DNA from: Gambelia wislizenii
Lineage: Eukaryota > Chordata > Lepidosauria > Squamata > Crotaphytidae
NCBI GenBank assembly: GCA_030847615.1
Contig: JAUMIR010000005.1
Span: 106,359,116-106,423,115, forward strand
Direction: 5' to 3'
DNA: 64,000 nt
In this document: positions 11,501 to 23,900 of the stretch, piece by piece
Position numbering within the stretch: the stretch's first letter is position 1
Layout of the letters: every line of letters starts with the position of its first letter
Program-made: the position numbers and the translations under genes
Notes under the pieces: generated by a model
What the model saw: only the letters and a program-made list of their open reading frames with translations
Databases searched by the model: none
What the model was told of the DNA's origin: nothing

Positions 11501-14500
11501 TTATGGCTTCCCAGCAGGCTTAAAGCCACTTTAAATATAACTTCTGATCCCTGGAGAAACAGTATGTCTGAAAAACAGGTTGGGGGAAATAGAAAAAATA
11601 AGAGATTAAGGAAGTATACATTCTATACTGTGATCCTGTTTTACTGGTGTCCTATTTGTTCTCTTAGTATGTTGGCTGCAGCATGCCAGCTCTCCAACAT
11701 CATCGGGGCTTACTTGACAGAATGTTGCACTTGAGCCAAGAAGACTCAATGCCAGCCACATGTCTTTAGCTGGTTATATTCTCTCTCAAACTTATTTCAC
11801 ATGCTTTCTATGAGAATAAAATTGGAGAATCCCCATATAGTACATGTTACCTTGAGCCCTTTGGACAAAAGCACAGGTGCAAATAAATAAATAATAAGAT
11901 AATACTCAAAGAAGTAGCTGCATTAATCTCTTCTAGCATAAAAAGGGGGGAGGGAGGGGGAAGGGAAAAACAGAATGTAGCAATACTGGATCTTATTTTA
12001 GCATGAGCTTTTGTGGATGTAAACCTAATTCTACAGATATAGTATAAAGTGATATCCAGGCCTCAAGATAAAAAGCATATTTACACATTTGTGGGATTCT
12101 ATCACACTCCATCCCACTCCCACAACTGTACAGATATGCTTTATATTTGAGGCCTGGATATCACTCTGTACCACATCTGAAGAAGTAGGTTTATATCCAT
12201 GAGCTCATGCTAAAATAAAAACCAGTTAGTCTTAAAAGGTGCTGCCACATTCCTTTTCCCCACTCCCCTTCCCTCCCTCCTTTTAAAGATAATATTAGCA
12301 CCATGTGGTCTGGTCCTATGCCTTGAAGCAGGGTCTCTTACTTTCTGCTGTAAAAGATTCTATAGACATCCCTAAAAGTAGACCTGGTTCCTGATTCACA
12401 GGTTTGAAAGTTTCTTACATGCCCAGACTTAAGGTTTGTGATATGGAGGGGAAGTTGCTAATTCAGTGTTTTCAACCAATAGCAGATGTTAGCAGATCAA
12501 GAAACAGAGAATCTTCCCCTATATCTAATCCTTAAAAGTGCTCCTTCCACCGATAAGACCCTTAACATATATTAAAATGTATTTTAAATATACTGTTAAA
12601 ATGATCACCAACAGTGGTCCGCCCTGGCCTCACATCGGGAGGCATGGAGACGCACTATCCACAATGCTGCAGCCTTATTTGAGAACTCACGACGAACAAG
12701 TCTTGAAGAGAAACGATAACGCAGAAAGAATCACAACCCAAAAACATCACCCAAGGAGACCTTCTGCTGTGCTTTTTGCAACCGGACTTGTTTATCTCGG
12801 ATTGGCCTTTTTAGTCATCAGCGCGCTTGCAGAAAGCGCGGGATGAGTCCTTCCTGAATCTTCGTTTTCGAAGAAAAGCCAGAGAGAGAAAATGTATTGA
12901 TGAACATATATTTCAAAAAGATTATAGAATGAAGATATTCTCCACCACCCATACTGTAGATTATCAAAAAAGGTTAAAATCATATTATAAGGGAAAAAAG
13001 AACAGTGCTTTATGAAAAATCACCATTAACACTAATAGTGATGTAAATGCCATGGGTCACCACAAATATTTGAGTTGTTCCAGCATTTGCAAAGACACTT
13101 AACATGGGAAAAAATATAAGGTATGATTATCAAAGATACTGTCCATGGGAATTTCTATCGTAATCAAGATAATTGTTTTTGGCCAAGTCTGTGATCATCT
13201 GATTCTTGTACTTATGTTCTGCAAGGTATGTTCCCCAGACCTGGGATTATTAACGTCAAGAGGGGAAAAACTTTTGTGAGCCAGCCCTCAAATGACTTTA
13301 ACATCACATACAGTATTTCATATGTACAAAAGAGAGGTTTAAGAGTAAATTTTGTTTAATAATAGTTATTTCTAAGTTGCTAAAACATTATTTTTAATTC
13401 TAAATTCATGGCAATTCGACATAAAAAATAAAATTAATTTTTCAAATATGTTAAATTTTTGAATAATGAACATTTTTTGCTATATTTACTTTACTGTTTT
13501 AAATTGGAATAGTAATAACTATTTTCAGTAAGGTTTTTTTTTGTGTTTTTTTCTGGGCTGTGAGGCCATGTTCTGGAAGAGTTTATTTCTGATGTTTCCC
13601 CTGCATCTGTGAGAATGGTGGCATAGGGGTGTGTGTGGGGGTTATATACTGTGAGTCCCTGTTGAAAAGGATATGTAAATTCGTGTATTTGAATGGCTAG
13701 TTCCTAGGGTGGGAGGATATGCAAGGAGGATTAGTGTCTGTTTGGTTAATGGTCCATTGACTGCTGGAAATCCCCCTGTCCCTGGGTGAAGTTTATTTTT
13801 ATGTGTTGAGTTTTGATTTTGGTGTTTTTCAGGACTGCTAGACAAACTTTGTTAATTTGTTACTTTGGTAAAATTATTTTCAGTAATTTTAAATAATTTT
13901 GTTGTTATTCTTTTTTTTTTTCTATTCTTTATATCCTGCCTTTCTCCCCATATGGGACCCAAAGTGGCTTACAACAGAAGTTAAAACAGAATACACTTTT
14001 TAAATAGTGCATGACTCAAAGTTTTAAAATATTAAACTTGTGTGTTAAAAACATCAATTTAAACACAGTAAAAATGTAAAAATGACAATAAAAATACATT
14101 ACACCTCAGTAAAATTACCTTCTACAACGGTCAGTTATTCCTAGGTAAATAATTATTCCTGGTAAACCAAAAGGCCTTTGCCTGCCAACAGAAAGAGAGC
14201 AAAGAAGGGTCCAATCTAGCTTCATGAGGGAGGGAATGCCTTCAGAAAATGTGACTGTGGTGGTGGTGGTGGAAGTGAGAGAAATATTAAAACTTAAACA
14301 GTCTTCTGAAGCTCTTACAACTCAAGTAGTCTTATATTGGGAGACACGGCCCTTCCAGGACATACAAGGTTTTGTAGGCCACAATCATTATTTTAAATTG
14401 TATCTGGAAATAGTTGGTAGCTGGTGAAGCTGTTTCAACAATAGAGTTATAAACTCCCTAAAGTCAGCCCAGCTGGTTATAATTAGTTTAGCTGCAATAT

Positions 14501-17500
14501 TTTGGACCTATTGGAAGTTTCTGAACAGTTTCCAAAGCAGTCCAACATAGAGTGTGTTACAGTAATACATGTATCAACAGATCTGACATCTCCAGGAAGG
14601 GACACAATTGACACATTAGCTTTAACTATGCAAATGAACTCTTGGCTACTGCTGAGACCGGGGCCTCCATGCTCAGGGAGAAGTCCAGGAGCATGACCAA
14701 GCTATGAACCTGAGATTTCCGGGACAGTGTCACCCCATGAAGCACAAACTGAACCCTCATCAGCCCTTTTGACTCACCAGGACCAGCTCTGCCTTGTTTG
14801 GGTTAAGCTTCAGTTTGCTCATCCTCATGCAGTCCATTACAGATTCCAGGCACTGTTTTTTCTACTTTAAGAATGAGTGGGGGTGGGTGGGTTAGTAATA
14901 ATGTAAGCCATTAATTGTAGAAATCCTTCTGAACAGTTTAATGTTAGCAAATTAAATTTCTTCAGAGGTCTAACTTTAGTGCATTAGTGCTATCACTAAA
15001 CTTTTCAGGTTAATTGGAAAAGTGAACCTGTCCTCACTTAAGCAATTTTTCCAAAAATAACAAATATAAATGAAAGTTATAGAGTCCAACTGTGGCTCAT
15101 TAACCTGAATGCTGCCCACCAAGCATGCTTGTTCAATCAATTTCATCAGTCATGTTTGGTGACACACACACACCCTTGCCACACTACAAATCTCCTGGGT
15201 TTTGCTGGTTACCAAGGAGTGTAAAAACAGAGGGGGCAGGCCAGAATGTGTGGCTTTTGAGCAATGATAAACATGATGTATGACAAATTGCACAGAACTT
15301 GTACAGAGCTATAAACATTAAGAAAATGTACGTGCATGTGTTGTTTTTTGCATTTGTTATTTTTGGAAAGATTTTGTGACTTTATTTTTTTAAAAAAATA
15401 AGTGACCTTCTTGTTTGTCATCCCAAACCAGATGCATCAGTGTGAAATGTTTGTCACTATTTCAAAAACACTTTCCTGACAGCATTCATTTCTTAGTTCA
15501 AGAGCTGTATAGCATCAAGATTAGTCTTTTGGATGGAACTTCTGTCACACATTCTAGCCTTCTTAGTGTTTGACAGCATTTCTGGTTTTTGTAGCATTAG
15601 CAGGCAGGAAAAGTAATTTTGTTGCTTTTCCTCCAGTGAGGGATCATAAATGGCTAGTGTGCTGCATTCAGGATGGGGATCACAGCTGTAAAGGCCTTCA
15701 AACTTCGGGAATCTGACAATCCACCAAAAAGAAATTCAAATGTTGCCATGTGATTGACAGCAAATGCTGCTATGTGACTGACAGTACTGAAATGTGCCCT
15801 CTTCCAAGTTCAGCCAATAAAATTAAATGCAATGTTGGGAGGGATCCATCCAATAAGATTTAATGGAATGTTGTGAAGCAGGGTTGGAGTGAAGGGGAAG
15901 GAGAAGGATACACAATTTCAGCAGTTAAAAATAGTCAGGAAATTAGCCAACTGAGAAGAGGGTACTTGGAGAGAAATCTAAGAGTTCAAGGAAAGGTTAC
16001 AAACTGATACAAATGGTTCTGTGTGAACTGTAAATGGAAGCCAGCCTGGGCAATGTTATGCGTTTGAAGAAACCTTGAATTACAGTATATCCTTTTCTGC
16101 CCAGCACTTGTTTTCTGTAAGGAACTTGCTAGGACCTGGCTACACATCTACAAAACGGGGAGTTAACAATTTGTTATGATATAATACTTTGTAACTTATT
16201 CATATTGCGCTAAGGCAGCATCTGGCTATACTGGCATGCAGGTACGGACCCTGCGTTCTTGAGCCAGCCCAATTCAGATTTTCCCGCATGAAGCAGGTTT
16301 TCCCAGGTGTTTAAATAAAATGTTTTAAAGGGTTTTACCCTGGCTTCCCCCTAGCTTTGCCGCATTGTCAGGACCATCCAGAGGTGAAACAGGACAAGAG
16401 CCCTGGGTCATTTGCAGGACTCCATGACAGGGGGAAGCCAGGGTAAATAGCCCATCTAGACAAGCCCATAGCCTTGAACCCACCTCACCATCATTTGTCC
16501 ATTTCCAGTGATACCAATGATTCTGGAATGACTATCTTATTATCATTCTCATAATGCCTGCCGCTGCTGCTTGTCTCTGGGCATTTTTATTTTTATTTAT
16601 GACTGCTTTCATGAACACTGGGTATTTACTAAGGGGGTTCTACCTAGGAACAACTATATACTAGGAAGGCACTATATACATATTTCTTAATTAAAAAGGA
16701 CCTGAAATACTGACTTATTTGTGGGCTCATTTGTCAGGATTATGGAGAGAACATATTCTTATAATACTTCAGAATGCTAAAGCACTATATAAAGCCATTA
16801 AATATACACAACCACTATTATTACTAGCAAGCACTTGGTTCATATACTTAATATGCAGCAATACTTACATCTGTTAAGTTTATCTAAATACTTTTTTCCT
16901 TTTTAGGATTCTGACGATGCAAAACAAAAACAAAAATCTTCACAGATGGATGACAGAAAGTTGCTATGTTATTTGGTTTGTTTATTAGCTTAGGGAGAGA
17001 TGTTCTTCCCCTGCCTCCAGGAAACAGTATTTCAGTGAAAACAGCAAATTTTCTCATGGTACCTTACAGCCTACAGAATATGCAGGGTTTTTTTGTTTTT
17101 TGGTGGGCTATTCCCATCATGAATCAATCTTTTAAGAAATCATAATATTTTGTTGTTTTTGCTGAAACGACTAATGTGGTTACTTTCTGCAATTCATCAT
17201 TTGAAGGAGAGAGAAAATCTTCCTCATGCAAAGCTGTGTGAACAACAGAACTGTTGCAAAACTCTGCTTCCAGTGTAACAGGCCAGATGTACTTTTTACC
17301 ATATTTCCTCTCTCTCTCTCTCTCTGTGCTGTTCTTTATGCTTACTCGTCTATGTTTCATTACATACACAGTTTCTTTTAAATCTATGCACGTATTTAGA
17401 AAGTTATATGTGCTTCCCTCCAAAAAACAGGAGGAACAGAAAAATGTATCTTAATTAAAAACAAGCCTACATTCATAAATATATAGGGTGGGTAATATAA

Positions 17501-17908
17501 GATGTTTTAGCTTACTTTTGTTCAACTAAGACACTGACGAGCAATGCCAAAGCTCATATTTTATTATGCATGACTATGAAGAGGAATGTTGGATTATAAT
17601 TTCAACATGTTATACTTGGAATGTCAACTTGATTTCACACTTAAGTGTGGTGAAATCAAAAGATTAAGAGATATTAAGATTTCCACCAAATGTTTTATCT
17701 GACACAAAATGTTAGGCAAAATATGCAGCTCTGTAAAATTGGAATCCACAATCTGTTTATCAAATCTGTGTAAACTGATTGTACATAAGAGATTATACTC
17801 TTTAATGATTTTATGCCATTTTATCCAAACAACCATTTTTCAGAATATGGTTACTGCCATTTTAAAAAGGGTGGTGTGGAATGTTTCACTAATTTCATTC
17901 TTGCACAG

Positions 17909-17952
<44 letters not shown>

Positions 17953-20900
17953 CTCCCCACTGGTTGAGATTATCAGGATGTTTGAACATTTGTGATGATT
18001 TGTTCCACCTAGACTGTAGAACTTCATACCCAAAGAAGTTAGGCTGGCCCCATCTCCTTTAAACTTCTGGCAGGCAGCCAAACAGCACAGTTCTGCATGG
18101 CATTCAGTGTTTGAAATTGTTGGTTTAACTGTTTCAAAACTGGATTCTAGGATTGTTTTTAGACTGCTTTCAGGAGTTTTAAAGAGCATTTTAATGTGTT
18201 TTAATAATGTTTTATCTTTGTATTGTTTTCATTGGTTTTTATTTGTTCCTCACCTCAGGAGCACATGTGGGCTGGAAGGTGATACAAAAATACTTTAAAT
18301 AAATAATACATTTTTGTATTTTGGGGACTTTGTACAAAAAATGTATTTTATGCAAACTCAACATTTTTTTGCACAAAATAGTTTTTTTTTAAAAAAGAAT
18401 GTTCTTGTGCAAATGACTTCTTGGAAAAGAGTGCCCAAATAAAAACAAAACAAAACAAAACAAAACAAACCTCAAAAATGCACAAAGCTTCTCAACATAT
18501 CGAGAAGTATCATGACACCCTTTCTTACTGAGGGTGAGAAAATTTTGGAATTTTCTTCATATCCCTAAATCAGAGGTTTCTCTATTAGTTTTCCCCTAAA
18601 GATAGCTCTTGAGTGGGATCACAAGAACACTGAATACCATTTAGTAAATGCAGAAAAATAATTCATTTCTACTTCTGTCAATAGACACAGATAAAGAGTC
18701 TGATAGGGTAAACATAGGTATCTGTATTCACTATGTTCTGTCTCCATTTTCTAATCTGTGTGACTTTATGAAAACTAGCTTTATCCTTCTATTTGCTGAA
18801 CTCATTAAAAGTTCAGACAAATAAAAAGATAGGAAAAACTCTTCATTTCAAAACAAGCTATATCCTTAATGGTGACTAGCAAACACATAACAAATATGAT
18901 TTCAACTCATCTAAAAGAACAACAGCAACTTACCAAATACTCTAGCCACAAATCCCAGGGGAAACTGAGAGGCAAACATTGTAAGAAACCAAGGGGCTGC
19001 ATATAAACTGGGTCCAATTTCATGGGCTTCAAAGTGATTGTAGAGATCTCGGTGGTAATCATGAAGAAGTCGAGAAAGTTGATACATCTGGATCTGGAAG
19101 AAAAACAAACAAATAAATAAAATGTAGGTGAAATAAAATGTAGGTATCTTAATTAAAAACAAGCCTACATTCATAAATATATAGGGTGGGTAATATAGTG
19201 TAAAGACATGTTTTAGCTTACTTTTGTTCAACTAAGACTCTGACGAGCAATGCCATATACAGTTCTTAAACTGTGGTTTGTGTCTGTAAGTCAGCAAAGC
19301 CACATGAAAGAGACACATAGCTGACAAAGCATTGCTAAATTATACCTTTCTCTTGCACTTCTTGTGTACTGAATCAGAGTGATGGGAAAGAGAAAGTGTG
19401 AGGAATCAGATAGATGTTGCTAAACAATCACAAGTTTGGTATCATTCAGATACTGAAAACAGCATTTAAGACACAGCATTTCAGGGTCAATTCTTCCTTT
19501 CAGCTCACACATAAACGTGGGACCAGTTATTCCACCCGTTAAATTTTAGCCATCCTTGAGTAAAACCTCATTAATCCCTGTTGAGCAGCAGCTACTGGTA
19601 GCCTATAAATGATCATAAGGTTGATATTAATGTGAACTGTAACAAACATTAATATTTTTCAGTCACTATAACAAAAATGAAAACTGAATACCAGCAGCAG
19701 TTCTAACCTGTAAAATGGTCATGTCAGGTCGATACTGCTTTCTAAGGCCCATATCAAACATAAGGAACTTGAGCATCTTGAAAGCCTCTTCTTCACTCAT
19801 GTGAAGCAACAGCACACCTGCTACAAAGCTAAGGCCCTGGCAATAGCCTACTTCCTGATCCAGAAGGGAATAGGCCTTCAAGATATTGTACAGTGACAGC
19901 TGCCCAGCACCAAGCTGGGCGGAGAAATATGGATGTGTTGGAAAGGTGCGCCCTGTGAAAACAGAAACAAGATTAGCAATACAGATATTAAAGAACACAC
20001 ATATGCAATTTGATCTATAAAACAAAGAAAAAAATGTTCTGCCTTATTTAGGAATCCATATAAAGCCAAATCCTTTGTTACTATTGACTGAACCATTTAA
20101 ACCCAATAGTCACTCTAAAATAAACATAAACATAAATAAATATAAACACAGTACAATGAAGCTTCTTTAAGCAGAGGTGGACATGTGATCTGTTTGGATA
20201 TAACAACTTTTAGATAAGGTGTGGAATATTGGAGGGTTCTAGCCAGGAATATCATCACGTGCAAAAATGTTTAACAGAACTTTCTCTATTAATCTGCCAA
20301 TGGGTTTTGTGCTTATTTTCCTGATCAGTCATATGACTGACTCTTGAGAGCCACTGCGATGTAACAGTGTGAATGTTGGACTAGGAATCTGGGAGACAAG
20401 CCTTAGAGGAAGGCAATAGCATATGTCCTCTGAATAAAACTTGCAAGGATAGGGTAGGGTTGCCGTAATGGTTGTTAACTTGAAAGCACACAATAACACA
20501 ACACGTGGATATTAGAAGTAGCAAAAGAAATGAAAACTGTTGGGCACATTTTGGACTACTTTTGCCCATTTTTTTGTCAAGGCTAGGAAAGGAAGTTTCA
20601 AAGCTTTCGTTCTCTTATAGACTGGGATCATACAAAAGAGTACTGCCTCTTCTCCCTCCTCTGCTGCCACCCTGACAGAGCTGCAAACTTTTCTGTAGAA
20701 GCAGTGCAGGAACACAAACTCTTTGTGTATGTATTTAATGGTCTTTGGCAGCAGCAACAGAAAAAGAGGCTGAAGATAAATATTCCTGGGCAGATTACTT
20801 CATCTCAATCACTCATACTGTGCTTCTCTCAGTAGAACTATATGGCTGCTCACATTTCTGCTTCAAAGGTCAAACTGAAAAGGTTTCTGCAAGTCACTTT

Positions 20901-23900
20901 GGGGGCAGTAGGCTAAGTGTGAAAACAACACTATGGCATACATGCATTTAGTTGTAGTGGACATGGCTTTTATAGGACATGGTCAAATAAATGATATAGA
21001 CTCTTTGAATCTGCTTAGGAATTCCATTTCACAAGCCGGTGTAGATAGGGAAGGAGAGTGGTAACAATCGCTAACAGCCAAGATCTCCTACTGTAAGAAT
21101 GTGATTTTTCTCATAACCTTGGAGGTTATGACCCCCTGTTGCAACTTCCATGAGCTCTAGCTTGCAGAGCTGATGGTGTAGCTCAAGAACACAGGAATCT
21201 AACCCAGTGTTGTCAGCTCTGACTATCAGCAGCTTTCTGGAGTTCCAACAAGGGGGCCGGTTCCATGACAGGAAAAAGTTCGCAAGATTCCGGATTACCG
21301 TTCTTTCGCATCAGGAGTGCATAAATCACACGAATCCTGGCATATTTGGAAGATGCAGCCATTTTTGGTTTTCCTTAGTTCACACAGGCAAAGGTGGGGG
21401 GGATCGCCTCCAGATGATTAAAGTCAGGCAGGAGGCGGGGAGAGAGCAAGGAGGGGGTCATGGAGACCATAAATAATGAGAGGAAAGAAAAGGACAAACA
21501 AACAAGAGATCGAAAGAGCGATCTGTCAACTTCCCCATCTTCCCCAGCCCCGAAAGGCTCCTATAAAGAAAGGAGTGAATGAAAGCAGAAACAAGTAAAA
21601 GCATGGTGGAGTGATCTCCTTCCCTTCCCTTCATGCATGCACACACAAACACACACCACAGAAGCAAGGGGCTAGCCTCATTCCTGATTGTTTTCCCTGC
21701 CTCCGAAGCCTTGAATAAAGGCAAGTGAAGGGAAGGACAAACAAACAAAAGGACGAACATGCGATCGGCTGTTTCCCCGCACACACGAATGCACACACAC
21801 ACACTCACACCAGCAAAGCAGGGGCTAGTCCCGATCATCTTCCCAACCCCCAAAGCCTTCTTTGAAACAGACAGGAAGGGCTCAGAGCAGATTTTCCAAA
21901 GTGGGCTGCAAGCAGAAGGGTGAATTTCTTCTCTCCAATCCCTCAGTCTATTCGGATAAAGCAGAATGGTCACTCCAACCAATCAGGATTCAGCTCTGCT
22001 CACAGTAATTCAAAAAGGTTGATGCCAGTTTACTCGATGGTTAGTTCCCATGACAAATTATGCGCATTTTCGTGAACTTAATCAAAAAAGTCTGGAAAAC
22101 TAGCGAAAGCTAATACTGTGCAACTTATGGGTTTTTTGCATCCCCTCCTTCTGAAAAGGGTGCTGTTGCTTCGAAATGCGTGGGAACTATCAGGCTTCTT
22201 GTCACATTCTTTGAGGATTTATTTTGCCATGTAAACAACCCCAAGGATTTTTTCCTAGCCCCTCCAGAAGATCCCAGGTGATTTCCCATCCAAGTAACTA
22301 ACCACGCCTGTTTAGCTTTGGAAATCACATGAGATCAGTTGTATCCAGGTTGGCATAGTAGCTTAGATAATAATATATGAATATGAAGGCAGATAAAGTC
22401 CAAGAATGTCTGGACAACAAAATGTTCCAAAACCCTTGCTTGCTGAGAGTTCTATTGTGATAAATCACCACACTAAATTTATACAACAACTGCAGACATT
22501 TTAGGAGCTGGACAATGTTCACCATTCTGCAAGCAGGTGCTGTGAACAGGGAAAGACACAGTTTCTCTACTCAAATATATGCAAGGAAGGTTTACTTTTG
22601 CTTTCCTACCAGAATTATTGAAGAATCTTTTGTAGCTTTCCACTTGTAAAAACCCAACCCACACTTTAATTTCTCAATTGTTGCATCTAGAGAAGATGTG
22701 CTGCTTTGTGAGATACTATCAGAGATCTTGCTTTAAGAATACAAAGCCTGAAACCTAAAGTCTTCCTGCATACAGATTATTGCTTTATGCACTGTGTACT
22801 AGAAAGGAAGGCTGTGTTTGATTTCTGGCTGCTCACTGCCTAGACTGGCAGGGAACTGAGTCCTTCTATAGATATAGCGTGCTTTGCTTCCCAAATGGAA
22901 GAGCAGCTTGTATTGCTTTGCAGTTACCTTCCTGCCCAAAGTAGGAGTTGTTCCAACACATGCTGAACAGGACTATTCAGTGTCTCCTCCTTGGCAGACA
23001 GTTCCACCCAGCAAAAAGTCACTTTGAAAGCATAAACTAACTAGAATTGTGGGGTGGGATTGGTGCTGATGGTGGGATTCCAAAATGCAAAAGATGAATG
23101 TACTTTTAAAATAAAACTGGTGACATGATTCAGGCATTTCTGGAATTTACCACTCATGAAAGGCCAAGGAATAAGGATTCAAACATCAGGAAGGCTGCAA
23201 TTTGTCATGTGAACACACATTGGAAACTGCTTAATGCAGTGTAGATGTGTAAATTGCTGTTGCTTAAAATAATTTGTAAGCCGCTCTGATAGCCTTCTGG
23301 CTGAAGAGCGGGGTATAAATAAATAAATAAATAAAAATAAATAAATAAATGATGGTTATTACATTTCATGTGCATGCCAGCTGGTATAGATTCAGTTTTG
23401 AAAGGCACTTCACACATACTCAGAAGCAACTCTGCTCTTCAAGCAGCATAAAATGTAAGGAGAAAGTTCCCTGTACATTTGAAGTATAAGCCTTATCTCC
23501 ACAAGGATAAGGGCTCCGAAACAAGCAAAATCTGAACAGATTTTGCACAAACCAAAATGGCAGAAAGCAGATATTATTCAATGTCGTATGTCAGCTTTTC
23601 TTCATTTAGCACTTTAAAACATGGGATTTTGCTGCACTTTTAAGAACCACTTCTTAAATGACTGGGGTTTTTCTGTCACGGATTCCAGTTCTGGACTCCT
23701 GACTTTGGGAAGTGCCTGAGTAATGACCCATGGTAGAAGAGGGCTTAGGGACACCCCTATTTCAGTGGTCACAGGCAGAGAGGTATGGTGATAGAGGCTG
23801 GATTAGCCAATTTACAGAAAGATTAGAAAGCCTTTCCCTTTTTCTCTTTGCCCTAGTGGGGCAGCTGTTTAATGTCAGGTTGGTTCATAATATGATAGTA

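Noticed and set aside
16890..16980. Exon-like segment after ttttttaggattctgacgatg
   Set aside because: No conserved frame, no matching donor and wrong strand relative to TBC1D1.
21458..21982. 174-codon minus-strand frame with repeated LLFVCP segments
   Set aside because: It is a translation of the minisatellite inside a non-autonomous DNA element; the protein repeats simply mirror the DNA repeats and CA runs.
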